Shown here: positions 1 to 7,925 of the stretch, one piece after another
How positions within the stretch are numbered: the first letter of the stretch is position 1
How the letters are laid out: the number at the start of each line of letters is the position of its first letter
IMG/VR virus record: IMGVR_UViG_3300025093_000039
Location: 1 to 44,543 of that record
Source: a virus
Direction: 5' to 3' (one strand)
DNA length: 44,543 nt
Translations under genes and position numbers: made by a program
Notes under the pieces: model-generated
What the model was told of the DNA's origin: nothing
Databases searched by the model: none
What the model saw: the letters and a program-made list of their open reading frames with translations, nothing else

Positions 1-470
1 ATTCTATCGGAGGTATATCGCGGAATCGTGTAATGGCTGTAATTGATCCCGATTTTTGAGCCTGAGTATATTTTAGATTCTTGAGACTGAATAGGAAACG
101 GGTTTTTTGGATCGGGGTTAAGACTCCCGGCGGCTCCAGGGTAACCCCCGTAAACGGCAAAATCTTTTATATTGGCTCTGATCTTTTGGATCATTGAACG
201 TCTTGCGGCTGACTCTGGAAAAATTCGCGCCTCGTTGCCCATAAATACAACGTCGTGCCCTTCTGTGTTCTCCCATTTCTTATAGGTTTTCGGATCAAAG
301 CCTATTTGCAAAAAGGCTGATTTGCCCGAAAAGTTTTTAACGTCTCGGTTGTTGCTGAAGGTCGTCAAGTCCGCCGGAAATCTAAGCATCCAAGCAGGGA
401 TAGTGTCGCGAACGTCGCCGGTCCAATTCAGAACGAAAGCCCCTTTTTTCTGGAGTGCCTTTATACTGTC
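1..470. repeat. Left copy of the 470-base terminal overlap
   Basis: Positions 1-470 align without a gap to 44074-44543. I count 31 substitutions, about 93% identity. In the reading frame of the glycosyltransferase that covers it, 28 of the 31 changes are synonymous; the other three alter two residues (E to K, L to I). The simplest reading is one locus seen twice at the ends of a circular or terminally redundant genome, assembled from two strains. A tandem pair of paralogous genes broken by the contig ends is the alternative. Confidence 0.9.
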
Positions 471-662
471 GACTATTTCTAACCCTATGTCATTTTGAAT
501 TTGGCAAAACACCAAATCAGGGGACCAATCAAAATTTCGTAGTTTGACAGGTAGCAATTTATCAACCGGCAATTCCTTATATTCGTGCCCTGAGTTTAGG
601 AACGCTCCGGAAAGCCCCTCACCTCTCCCGTTAACGGTTAACCCTATGTGTAAAATCTTCAT
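1..662 (-). CDS. Glycosyltransferase, GT-B/CgeB-like (3' end cut by the contig edge)
   Basis: The frame is open from the ATG at 662 down to base 1 with no stop, so only the first 220 residues are here. The right-hand end of the window (43818-44543) carries residues 64 onward of a near-identical protein. Joining the two at the overlap gives a 305-residue protein in frame. It starts MKILHIGL, as in GT-B enzymes, and the C-terminal half has the Tyr-Ser-x-Ser-Lys-Ile-Gly and PRYTSDR region typical of CgeB-like glycosyltransferase family 1 proteins. The ATG overlaps the stop of a 43-residue ORF as ATGA. It probably modifies a glycan on the virion or the host surface; the substrate is unknown. Confidence 0.8.
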   Translation of the reverse strand, partial: MKILHIGLTVNGRGEGLSGAFLNSGHEYKELPVDKLLPVKLRNFDWSPDLVFCQIQNDIGLEIVDSIKALQKKGAFVLNWTGDVRDTIPAWMLRFPADLTTFSNNRDVKNFSGKSAFLQIGFDPKTYKKWENTEGHDVVFMGNEARIFPESAARRSMIQKIRANIKDFAVYGGYPGAAGSLNPDPKNPFPIQSQESKIYSGSKIGINYSHYTIPRYTSDR

Positions 663-790
663 AATCGATAAATTTTATCAAGCAGCTTATTATTTCTCCG
701 CCTTGCGTACCTGTTTGATCTGGCTATTTTATGGAAACAGACAATAGGATTTCCTCCCATGTCGACCCCTATTTGATACGATACAATCAT
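659..790 (-). CDS. 43-residue microprotein, coupled at both ends
   Basis: This short ORF fills exactly the gap between two glycosyltransferase-cluster genes. Its ATG overlaps the upstream stop as ATGA at 787-790. Its own TGA overlaps the downstream ATG as ATGA at 659-662. The product is basic towards its C-terminus (SNRYARRRNNK) and has no clear membrane segment. I do not recognise it. The double ATGA coupling is the same arrangement used by the real genes around it and is the main support for translation. It could instead be a remnant of a longer gene or only a ribosome-relay ORF. Confidence 0.55.
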   Translation of the reverse strand: MIVSYQIGVDMGGNPIVCFHKIARSNRYARRRNNKLLDKIYRL

Positions 791-1467
791 AAGTTAAAAT
801 TATCTACTCGTCTAAGATTCCCCCATTTAGAGCGTGCCCCAGTCATTCGGTGGCTATAAACGGGTCGTTGTTGGCTAATGTGGTGGTGAGCGCAAACTAT
901 TTGCATCTGTGGGTTCTTCAGGTTGTAAACAGACCCAAGATAATAGGCCATTAAGTTATCGCAACCAGGGACACCCATACCGAAAGGGATATGATCAAAC
1001 TCCCCCGTAACTAAATGTTGGGCTAATACCGTCTCCGGAATCCGGGCCTTACATTTGCCGTTAATTACCCAAGTGTCCTGGCTCCATTGCGGTTTTACTC
1101 CCGCTCCGTGGAATTGGGCAAAATGGATTTTGTGACCCTTGGCGTTCATTTCGTGTCTGGTTATACAATAGGCATCCGCCGGAGCCATGCGGTTAACGTG
1201 TCTAATTGTGTCGTTGTAGCTTATGTCGGCGTTTGATAGCACGTTTATGCTATCAGCCTCAAACAAGTCTGTAAAGTCCTTGAAAATAGGTATTTTCTCA
1301 ACGGGGTACTCCTCAATCTTTGGGCTCTCAATTGGGACCGGATCGTTGGACAATACAACTATTCTGTCGATGTGCTTGTTTTTAACGTTAAGCTCTAACG
1401 CTTTGTCAATCTCGACCCGTCTTTGGCCCCGTGGGTGTTTGAAGTAATTAACGAATAGTGTTATCAT
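787..1467 (-). CDS. Putative glycosyltransferase-like protein of the glycan cluster
   Basis: A 226-residue protein starting MITLFVNYF. It contains VLSNDPVPIE and, about 30 residues later, VLSNADISYNDTI. This Asn-Ala-Asp-Ile pattern resembles the metal-binding stretch of GT-A-like phage proteins that sit in glycan clusters. The C-terminal half holds several His residues (CAHHHIS). It lies between a GT2 gene and a GT-B gene, so a role in sugar transfer or glycan decoration is likely, but I do not recognise the family with certainty. The start overlaps the end of a 41-residue membrane microprotein by 20 bases, and the stop overlaps the next start as ATGA. Confidence 0.6.
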   Translation of the reverse strand: MITLFVNYFKHPRGQRRVEIDKALELNVKNKHIDRIVVLSNDPVPIESPKIEEYPVEKIPIFKDFTDLFEADSINVLSNADISYNDTIRHVNRMAPADAYCITRHEMNAKGHKIHFAQFHGAGVKPQWSQDTWVINGKCKARIPETVLAQHLVTGEFDHIPFGMGVPGCDNLMAYYLGSVYNLKNPQMQIVCAHHHISQQRPVYSHRMTGARSKWGNLRRVDNFNL

Positions 1468-1573
1468 TCCTGTCGTTTATTTGGTCCTCTAATCGTCTAA
1501 CTCTTCGTTCGAGATAGGCCACAACCGTAACCAATACGAACACTATGAACATTAACAAATTAACTAAAATCAT
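1448..1573 (-). CDS. 41-residue single-span membrane microprotein
   Basis: The ATG at 1573 overlaps the TGA of the upstream GT2 gene as ATGA. The product has one hydrophobic segment at residues 2-20 (leucine/valine/phenylalanine-rich, no charge). A strongly charged tail with LERRVRRLED and DRNDN follows. The predicted topology is N-out with a basic cytoplasmic stretch directly after the membrane span. The 3' end overlaps the next gene by 20 bases in another frame. Function is unknown; membrane anchoring of the neighbouring glycosyltransferases, or interference with the host envelope, are possibilities only. Confidence 0.6.
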   Translation of the reverse strand: MILVNLLMFIVFVLVTVVAYLERRVRRLEDQINDRNDNTIR

Positions 1574-2139
1574 ATTCTTACTTGGTGGGTTTCGCTTTCT
1601 CTGGAAGAGTAACGGTAATAATACAAAACTTTATTTATCTGTCGGTGGGTCTGATAGTGGTCTAACATGGACATAGCCCAATCATGATCCTCGCCTAATG
1701 ATTTATTTGGAAATTTTACGTTTATTACCGCTTTCCTCCAGACACAAAGGTGGTTACAACAAAGTTTATATTGCCCGTTTACGTTCCGGGGCCTTGGTGT
1801 CACCGTATCGTAAACCATCAATTTAGGTTTCTCCCCGTTGTAGGTTCTCTCGACTGTGAAAGAAACGACATCGGGTCTTATGCCTGTCTCCAAGGCCGTA
1901 AAAATATCTTCTATGTAATCGTCCGAAACCCAATCATCATCGTCGATGAAAGTGATATATTCGCCCTTGGCTAAATCGATTAGTTGGTTTCTTTTCTCTC
2001 CAACGCTTCTCGTTTTGGTATCTCCTAGAAATAGTATTTCAACTTTGCGGTTTCCAATTTGGCTGTTGAGGTGGTCTAATAACTTAGTTAATTTCGGTAG
2101 TCTTACCGGCAATGTAGGGATTAAAATAGATAGTTTCAT
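1570..2139 (-). CDS. Glycosyltransferase family 2 (GT-A fold)
   Basis: A 189-residue compact GT2 protein. The N-terminus MKLSILIPTL is the usual nucleotide-sugar binding strand. It is followed by GEKRNQLIDLAKGEYITF and the metal-binding run IDDDDWV near residue 67. GEDHDWAMSM near residue 150 is the ED catalytic motif. The usual C-terminal extension is missing, so this is a minimal catalytic domain. It is the first gene after the capsid-block terminator. Its start codon lies in the right arm of a 14-bp inverted repeat that encloses that terminator, so translation of read-through RNA may be restricted. Confidence 0.88.
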   Translation of the reverse strand: MKLSILIPTLPVRLPKLTKLLDHLNSQIGNRKVEILFLGDTKTRSVGEKRNQLIDLAKGEYITFIDDDDWVSDDYIEDIFTALETGIRPDVVSFTVERTYNGEKPKLMVYDTVTPRPRNVNGQYKLCCNHLCVWRKAVINVKFPNKSLGEDHDWAMSMLDHYQTHRQINKVLYYYRYSSRESETHQVRI

Positions 2140-2212
2140 AATTGCAATATAAAGAAAAACCCCCGTAATAATACAGGGGTTTAACCAAAATTAGACGTAT
2201 TATGAAACTATC
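2129..2212 (-). repeat. 14-bp inverted repeat enclosing the terminator and a start codon
   Basis: GATAGTTTCATAAT at 2129-2142 is the perfect reverse complement of 2199-2212. The terminator hairpin (2157-2182) lies between the arms. In the transcript the outer arms can pair as a stem that includes the ATG of the downstream GT2 gene (2137-2139). Read-through RNA would therefore hide the start codon. Confidence 0.7.
2157..2182 (-). terminator. Rho-independent terminator after the capsid genes
   Basis: On the minus strand AAACCCCTGTA pairs with TACGGGGGTTT (one G-T wobble) around a TTAT loop. TTCTTTATA follows. It ends the transcript of the capsid block. Confidence 0.85.
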
Positions 2213-2221
2213 CGAAAATGA

Positions 2222-2755
2222 TTAGTTAAAGATACCCGCCGGTACGTCGTAAGTGTACGGTAATCTAATGTCACTCCATACGCTTGTGACCTCCCATTCT
2301 AAGATCGTCCCCAAGTCGTCCTCCTGGATCAATACTGGGGTAATCCTTGCGTTGGTAGTTGCCACAAATAAGATATTGTAGAAATCACCAACCCAAACAG
2401 GTCTGTAATTATCCGCAACCATGAGATCATTAAAATACTCGGTATTTCCTTTAACCCCTTCTATTCTGGTCGTTAGGGTGTGGGTCATTCCGGTGTTTCT
2501 CTCTAGTTGCGTTCCCTTACCTGGAGAGGTCGCCCCCGCTCCGGTGTAGCTCCCCGAAACTTTTTGGTGAATTAGGATATCCCCTGAATAATCCTCGGCA
2601 TTCCAAAAAGACGGGTCGGACCAAAGAGAAGGTGTCGCGTCTGCGATCTCCGCCTTTTCCTCGGTAACAAATGCAAGGCCATTTACTCGACCTGACTCAA
2701 ACTGACAGTTGGCCAAGTCGGTAAATGATCCTATATTTTTCCTACAATTAGACAT
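2222..2755 (-). CDS. Virion structural protein after the major capsid gene (possible tail tube)
   Basis: A 177-residue protein directly downstream of the major capsid gene (one base apart) and ahead of a strong terminator, so it is made with the capsid protein and probably in large amounts. The start MSNCRKNIGSFTDLANCQF has two Cys. The C-terminal half is rich in beta-strand-type sequence (LTTRIEGVKGN, WVGDFYNILFV, LEWEVTSVW). This fits a head decoration protein or a tail tube protein; a tube protein is otherwise not obvious in the genome. The assignment comes from position and composition rather than from a recognised family. Confidence 0.6.
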   Translation of the reverse strand: MSNCRKNIGSFTDLANCQFESGRVNGLAFVTEEKAEIADATPSLWSDPSFWNAEDYSGDILIHQKVSGSYTGAGATSPGKGTQLERNTGMTHTLTTRIEGVKGNTEYFNDLMVADNYRPVWVGDFYNILFVATTNARITPVLIQEDDLGTILEWEVTSVWSDIRLPYTYDVPAGIFN

Positions 2756-2756
2756 A

Positions 2757-3842
2757 TTATGCCTGAGTTATGTTATAACCAACTAGACCGTTGAAGTCTC
2801 CGAGGTCGCTATATACGCCTCCGAAAGCATCCGACGGAACAGTGAATAGATCGAAATATTTGAAAACTGTGACAGTCCAAGAGCCCTGGAGGCCGTTATC
2901 GTCGTCGCAATCCTCGTTATACTTTAGTTTGTAATCCCAATCAAACCCATAAATAGGGTCTGGCATTGTTCCTTTTATCAGGTTGTCTGGGGTTACTTTC
3001 GCAAACGCTCCGTTGTAAAGGTTGTAGCCGTAAAACTGAGTCAATCCAGGATAAACAGCTAACACTCTGTCGGCACCACCAAGCGCAGACTCAACGGCGT
3101 CGTCTTTGTAAAGGATTTGACCAAATTCGTTAGCCACTGAAAGGATATCGACCCCGGCGTTGGTGTTCACGTTACCGACCGCAAGTCTGTTAAAATACTT
3201 TCGCATTTTACCCTTACCGATAACTGCAACAGGTCCACCCATAAAATTATCTTCTTGGTCGTTCTTGATATCGTCGAAAGTGTCGATTGAAACCGAACCG
3301 TCTGAGTTCAATAACTGGAGACTTGTGTAGCTTCCCGCTCCTGTCCCTTGAGCCGGGTTAGAACCCATCAAAGAGGCGGCTTTTGCCAATAGTTGAGAAC
3401 TCATAGACTCTCTACAATTTCTCATAGCTTGTCTAAATCCTCTTTCTAATCTCTGGTCCTGGCTGTCGCCGTTCTCGGTGTTTTGTCTGATATACTCCTC
3501 GTTGAGGGTAAACTTGTAAGACACGAAAAGATCAACATCATAGTTTTCGATATAATCTCTTCTCTGGTTGGTCTTATCGCAAGTTAAAGACGAATCGGTT
3601 GTTACTAAATCCTCTGTCCCCCAGTGTGGTTGATATCTAACCTCAACGGATCGATATTGGCTTGATCGGCTGTTATTCTGTTGGATAACGTCGATTGTTC
3701 GAGGGTTCAAAGCGGGATTTAATAGAAAATCCAAAAATCCTGTCTGCTTAGTATAGTTTTCAGGATCATTTATAATTGTGTTCTGTGATAGTTGGGTTCT
3801 AGCGGCCTGTAACCTCTCAACCCAAGCGGTAGTAAAGCTCAT
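2757..3842 (-). CDS. Major capsid protein
   Basis: A 361-residue protein in the canonical position after portal, MuF-like protein and scaffold. It has its own terminator/promoter region upstream and a terminator one gene downstream. The N-terminal 100 residues are polar and helix-prone (AWVERLQAARTQL). The middle has TGAGSYTSLQLLN and the C-terminus is acidic and aromatic (DWDYKLKYNEDCDDDNG). I do not see an HK97 signature clearly, and many capsid families in Bacteroidota phages are sequence-divergent. Gene order and the separate transcription unit make the call. The 36-base leader before the ATG is A/T-rich with no Shine-Dalgarno. Confidence 0.75.
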   Translation of the reverse strand: MSFTTAWVERLQAARTQLSQNTIINDPENYTKQTGFLDFLLNPALNPRTIDVIQQNNSRSSQYRSVEVRYQPHWGTEDLVTTDSSLTCDKTNQRRDYIENYDVDLFVSYKFTLNEEYIRQNTENGDSQDQRLERGFRQAMRNCRESMSSQLLAKAASLMGSNPAQGTGAGSYTSLQLLNSDGSVSIDTFDDIKNDQEDNFMGGPVAVIGKGKMRKYFNRLAVGNVNTNAGVDILSVANEFGQILYKDDAVESALGGADRVLAVYPGLTQFYGYNLYNGAFAKVTPDNLIKGTMPDPIYGFDWDYKLKYNEDCDDDNGLQGSWTVTVFKYFDLFTVPSDAFGGVYSDLGDFNGLVGYNITQA

Positions 3843-3928
3843 TTTATAAGAGTTTGAAAGTTAATTAATTTTTTATTCGCTTGCCGGATCGGCCTTTGTG
3901 AGAGGTTGACTTTGATTAAAGTCCAGTG

Positions 3929-3961
3929 TAAAGGTAATAAAAAAACTCAACATTGAAACAA
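3929..3961 (-). promoter_or_regulatory. Candidate promoter of the major capsid gene
   Basis: The minus strand shows TTG, 22 bases, then TACCTTTA, close to the Bacteroidota consensus TTG-N19-21-TAnnTTTG. It overlaps the 3' part of the terminator of the scaffold gene, so the upstream transcript would stop where a new one starts. The spacing is one base too long, so this is weaker than the three N19 promoters. Confidence 0.45.
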
Positions 3962-3972
3962 CGCTGAGTTTT
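3942..3972 (-). terminator. Rho-independent terminator between scaffold and capsid genes
   Basis: On the minus strand AAAACTCA pairs with TGAGTTTT. The stem can extend inward through wobble pairs to a TTT loop, and a T7 run follows. It separates the head/tail transcript from the capsid transcript. Confidence 0.85.
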
Positions 3973-3998
3973 CGGTATATGAAGAAGTGAATAAGAAT

Positions 3999-4841
3999 CT
4001 AATATTGGACCCTGTGGGATCGCATAAGCCCCGCCGCGCTCCTATCGTTTAACCCTTGGTCTTTCTTATCAATTTTAACCGGTGGGTTGTTCGGGTTAGG
4101 GTCGTTTGTCGGCTTTTTCTTTTTGTACGGTTCAAAAAACGAATCAAAAACGTCCTCAACCTTTAGTTTGTTGTTATCCTGTCCGAATAACTCAATTTCA
4201 GGGTTGTTTGGGTCTAGCAATTTATAGCCGCTTTCACTCTTATCGTCCAACTTGATAATTGCCTTTCCCTTAATCTTGCTTTTAGCCTCTCCAAACAAAG
4301 CCTTTTTAAGTGTCGGCTCCTGGTAAGCGTCGGCAAGTTTTACCCCGTTCATCTTTTGAGTTAGAAAACTGTCAATCTTGTAATTCTCAAATTCTGATTG
4401 CTGTTTTTTGATTTGCTCCTCAAACTCGCTTTTAGTCTTTTTAAACTCCTTTTGCAAATCCTCGTAAGCCTGAGTTTTAGCCTTTGAAGGGTTAACGCCC
4501 TGGAGCTTGTCAACTATTTCGTCTATTCTCATGTCTGACAAGTCAACCCCGAATTTCTCGCCAAGAGGTTTTAGTTTTTCCTCTGCCTGAGTGTAAATAG
4601 ATTTTTTGACTTGTGCCTTGTACTCGTCGTCGATACCTCCTTTGATTTTAGGTGTTACCGCCGCGATAACATCGGCGTTGTTCGCCGCACTCTCAACAGT
4701 TAAAAGGCTGTTAATCTGATCGCTAAACGCTGTAAAATCCTCGTCTTGGATTTCAGGCGTTTCTACGTCCGCCAATTGGGCCAATTTCTGATTCCCTGTT
4801 TTGGCGGCTAGTATTTTCAATAGTTCTGTCGTCTTTGGCAT
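3999..4841 (-). CDS. Capsid scaffolding-like protein
   Basis: A 280-residue, charged, helix-rich protein without Cys. A coiled-coil stretch of K/E/Q runs over about residues 125-155 (DLQKEFKKTKSEFEEQ), and the C-terminal tail is basic and Pro/Asn-rich (KKKKPTNDPNPNN). Its place between MuF-like and capsid genes fits a scaffold. The frame also allows a TTG start at 4850, but the ATG at 4841 overlaps the upstream stop as TAATG, the coupling used across this genome, so I use the ATG. Confidence 0.7.
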   Translation of the reverse strand: MPKTTELLKILAAKTGNQKLAQLADVETPEIQDEDFTAFSDQINSLLTVESAANNADVIAAVTPKIKGGIDDEYKAQVKKSIYTQAEEKLKPLGEKFGVDLSDMRIDEIVDKLQGVNPSKAKTQAYEDLQKEFKKTKSEFEEQIKKQQSEFENYKIDSFLTQKMNGVKLADAYQEPTLKKALFGEAKSKIKGKAIIKLDDKSESGYKLLDPNNPEIELFGQDNNKLKVEDVFDSFFEPYKKKKPTNDPNPNNPPVKIDKKDQGLNDRSAAGLMRSHRVQY

Positions 4842-5269
4842 TATCCGCAAGATTTACATTTTGAATATGTGGCCGCTCCTGTGTACGGCGTACCCTCTGG
4901 AAATTCTATCTCTTTTGCATAAGATCGCATTGCTTCAATGTTGGCCTGAGTCCACCAACGAGCCTGTCCCCTGAAGTAAACCAAATATTGAGTTGTTCGG
5001 CCTCGACCCCTGACTAACTCGTCTTTGATAACCTCAACTACTTTTTTGGGTGCCGGCTCTGGTTTTGCTACCTCTTTGGGGGCTTCGGCTTTGGCCTCCT
5101 CTTTGGGTTCTTCTTGTACTGTCTCATTGATTTGAGTTTTAAACATACTAACATCAACGCCCTCTTTCTCCAGGCGTGTAATAATTGTGTTGGCCCTTGC
5201 ATTGGGTCCGGGTTTCCTACCTACTGTTTTCTCGTATAAGGCTCGGAGTTTTTCTAATTGATCGTCCAT
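4841..5269 (-). CDS. Unknown head-block protein with K/E/P/A linker and C-terminal CxxC
   Basis: A 142-residue protein with three parts. The N-terminal segment (1-45) is helical and resembles a small DNA- or protein-binding fold (RKPGPNARANTIITRLEKEG). A low-complexity linker of Glu/Lys/Pro/Ala covers about 50-78. The C-terminal segment ends in YSKCKSCG, a CxxC that could bind metal with a partner. It is coupled to the scaffold gene by TAATG and follows the MuF gene by 14 bases. It is probably a head assembly or minor head protein. I do not recognise a family. Confidence 0.5.
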   Translation of the reverse strand: MDDQLEKLRALYEKTVGRKPGPNARANTIITRLEKEGVDVSMFKTQINETVQEEPKEEAKAEAPKEVAKPEPAPKKVVEVIKDELVRGRGRTTQYLVYFRGQARWWTQANIEAMRSYAKEIEFPEGTPYTGAATYSKCKSCG

Positions 5270-5283
5270 AATAATTTATTTAA

Positions 5284-6159
5284 TTAAGGTTTGTAATTCC
5301 CATTTGATATATTGCGTCTCACTACTGACCGGGGCACCGCCTCGACCATAACAGATAAATAAAGATGCCGGCAATTGTAGCCGCCCCGGTAAATAAAAAT
5401 CGTGCTTGAGTTTGTCCCAGGTATGCGGCCCGCCCAATCTGCCGGGACGTCCTCGACTTCTTTTTTGTGAAAATATTTACCGTTTCTCTTTTTACAATAG
5501 TCTCGCGTGTCGTCAATAATACCACCACTATAAAAATACCATTCCATCCCAAGGTCTTTAGTAATAGCCTCGTTATAATTAGCCGAATATTGGTTTAAAG
5601 CGTCGCGGGTTATTTGGCTCGTGTACCGTTCAAGTGTTCCTAATCTCTTCTCGTCCCCTAAAATAACCGTTCTTAAATCCTCCTCCATGTCTGCAAGAGC
5701 CGCCCCAGAGCTAATAGACTTGTTAATTATGTCCATTATAGGATCGATAACAAACTGGTTGATCCCTGAAGTAGTTAAACTCTTGCGGGTCGACTCAACA
5801 CTAAAGTCTAGTATCTCCTCAAACAAAGGTTTAGTTGCGATAAACTCGGTCGAGACATCACCAAAAAACCCGTCTGTCACCCCCTTGACTTCGCTAAATG
5901 TCCTCAAGTAACGCCCTAGACGTTCTAAGTATTGTTTATTCAATACGATAGCCTCTATGTCGTTGCGTAACTCTCGGACAATTCTAAAATTGGTTGTCGT
6001 TGGCTTGATATTGCCGACTTGGTCCAACTCTAAAAGCCTAATATACCTATTTATTCTGAGAATAATACCCCGTTCAGAGGTTTTGGCCGATTCTGTAAAG
6101 ACTGTCGCGGCTGTCTCTGTTAGGTTAATTATCTCTCTTACTGTCTCTTTTTCTGCCAT
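5284..6159 (-). CDS. MuF-like minor head protein
   Basis: A 291-residue protein immediately after the portal gene (TAATG overlap), the standard place for phage Mu gpF / SPP1 gp7-type head proteins. The first 200 residues are helical. The C-terminal 80 residues carry the MuF signature: DDTRDYCKKRNGKYF near 216-230, W242 with GRIPGTN, then GGYNCRHLYLS near 259-269. These proteins sit inside the capsid near the portal and some are injected with the DNA. Nothing is missing from the C-terminal domain. Confidence 0.85.
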   Translation of the reverse strand: MAEKETVREIINLTETAATVFTESAKTSERGIILRINRYIRLLELDQVGNIKPTTTNFRIVRELRNDIEAIVLNKQYLERLGRYLRTFSEVKGVTDGFFGDVSTEFIATKPLFEEILDFSVESTRKSLTTSGINQFVIDPIMDIINKSISSGAALADMEEDLRTVILGDEKRLGTLERYTSQITRDALNQYSANYNEAITKDLGMEWYFYSGGIIDDTRDYCKKRNGKYFHKKEVEDVPADWAGRIPGTNSSTIFIYRGGYNCRHLYLSVMVEAVPRSVVRRNISNGNYKP

Positions 6160-7925
6160 TATTCAACCGGCACCGGCGGGTCAAAATCGTCTTTGTAATC
6201 CCTATCGATTATCGTATTTAAAAAATCTATTTGCTCTTGTTGGCTCAACTCTAAAAACCCGTCGTTCTCCTCAATTGCCTGGGTTACTAATTCGTCAATG
6301 TTTTCGTTTCTGATAACGTCGTTCTCCCTTACCGCGTTTATTGCGTTCGCGCTTAGTAATTGATCAATCGATTTATTCGGGAATGGCTTTAACTTAATAA
6401 TTGCCAAATTCTTTTTTAGCTCCTTTTCGTTGGTTGAAAATTTGCGCTGTGCTAATTCCGTTTCAAGCTGTCTGTAATAATTGCTCGATACTTGCCCCGC
6501 CTCTTTTAGTTCTGCCATTAGCATTTCCATATTCAACGCCCCGAACTCTTTAGGCTTTGATAGTTTTATCTCTCGTATGTAGTCCTCGACGTTAAGTACC
6601 TCCGAATATCTCCATCTAGCCGTTAAGTTGACAATATTGCGAGCCACCCAGTCGAATAAGTGATTAGACACCCTTTGCAAAAAGCCGTAAAGGTCTTCGC
6701 GGTCTATTGTCTTAGCTACTCCCGATTGATCCGCCCCGACTTTGTGCAAAACCTCCATGTTGATAGCCGAAAAACCTTTATAGATTTCGTCGTTTATCAT
6801 AACTTTTAACTCCTTCATTGGCTCTATATCCTTTGTGATATACCCGGCGGGAGGTATTGGGCTCGGTAAGTCTGGGTTTATGGCGTCTCGTTTAATGCTG
6901 TAAATGCCAAACGGGCTTTTATTGGTAACGTAACCGGCCCCCTCGCATCGATAACAATTCCTTTTACCTATTCTGTCCTCATAGTGGTCGCCGACCCTTA
7001 CGTGTTCCTCGATTTCAATATAGCCTTTGCCGGCGCATCTGTCGCATTCGTCTTGCCATTCGAACCGCTCCGGGAATAGGTGGTTAACAATCGAGGCGTC
7101 TAGGTCTGAGGTCATTGTTACCACTTTGTCCCAGTGTGGCTGAACACCTCCAATCAAAGAGCTAAACCAATACGGGTAATAATCCCCCTCGGCCTGGCCA
7201 CCAAGTCGGAAAGCCGGAACGACCCCCAAGTTATGCGGCTCAAACTCATAAGTGTAATTGTTCTCGCCGTCTATTTCAATGTAAAGTAAATATTCGGCTG
7301 TAACGATGTGCATTTTTGCCGATATTACTTTATTGTCTTTTTTCTTTTCAGGAAAATAGAAAGTATAATAATAACCGTCTTTGAAATCTATTACATACTC
7401 GGACCGGTAGATATACGGCATCGGGTTATAATACTCTGTATCGTCGTCGTCCATGTTCGTTGGCTTGACCAGACAAACGGCGTTAGCATCTGAGAACGTT
7501 AATTTTATACCTGTCTCCTGGAGATATTGCCATATCGAGCCATAAATGCCGTAATCTTGCGTCAAATACTCCCCAACCGGCATTTCCTTTGGTTCCCCGT
7601 TGAAATCGTCGGGGAATTTAAGAGAGAACAATTTAGGCGACATAATCCGGGCGACTGTGTTAGTGACTTTGTCCGATTCCGATTTAGTGACCGGTTTCCA
7701 GTTGTTTAGCCTGTAATCTCTTAATTGCTCCGGCTCGTTTGGCCTTTTCTGCTTTAGAAGTTTATAGGGTTCAAACCCCTCGACATGGATACCCATATTC
7801 TCGGCGTGTCTTACCGTCTCGTCGTAATATTTATGCCGGTAAGGCTCCGCCCCTTGAGTCGTTAGCTTAATATACTCGGTTAGTTGTGCGGTTTCGCCGG
7901 CCTGAAGTTCTTCTAAAGTTATCAT
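6159..7925 (-). CDS. Portal protein with an internal DnaJ-like zinc motif
   Basis: A 588-residue protein followed by the MuF-like gene. The length, the position and sequence such as YLQETGIKLTF and DLYGFLQRVSNHLF in the helical stem/crown region fit a portal of the SPP1/HK97 type. Residues 294-297 (CDRCAGKG) and 324-327 (CYRCEGAG) form two CxxCxGxG repeats 26 residues apart, the pattern of the DnaJ zinc-finger domain. This insert is unusual for a portal and would bind one zinc. The protein forms the ring through which DNA enters. The stop overlaps the MuF ATG, and the start overlaps the upstream stop as ATGA. Confidence 0.8.
   Translation of the reverse strand: MITLEELQAGETAQLTEYIKLTTQGAEPYRHKYYDETVRHAENMGIHVEGFEPYKLLKQKRPNEPEQLRDYRLNNWKPVTKSESDKVTNTVARIMSPKLFSLKFPDDFNGEPKEMPVGEYLTQDYGIYGSIWQYLQETGIKLTFSDANAVCLVKPTNMDDDDTEYYNPMPYIYRSEYVIDFKDGYYYTFYFPEKKKDNKVISAKMHIVTAEYLLYIEIDGENNYTYEFEPHNLGVVPAFRLGGQAEGDYYPYWFSSLIGGVQPHWDKVVTMTSDLDASIVNHLFPERFEWQDECDRCAGKGYIEIEEHVRVGDHYEDRIGKRNCYRCEGAGYVTNKSPFGIYSIKRDAINPDLPSPIPPAGYITKDIEPMKELKVMINDEIYKGFSAINMEVLHKVGADQSGVAKTIDREDLYGFLQRVSNHLFDWVARNIVNLTARWRYSEVLNVEDYIREIKLSKPKEFGALNMEMLMAELKEAGQVSSNYYRQLETELAQRKFSTNEKELKKNLAIIKLKPFPNKSIDQLLSANAINAVRENDVIRNENIDELVTQAIEENDGFLELSQQEQIDFLNTIIDRDYKDDFDPPVPVE

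Noticed and set aside
544-747. Plus-strand ORF of 67 codons near the left end
   Set aside because: It covers the glycosyltransferase start and the 43-codon microprotein on the other strand and would be the only plus-strand gene.
4842-4850. TTG start for the scaffold gene
   Set aside because: The ATG at 4841 gives the TAATG coupling seen throughout the genome.
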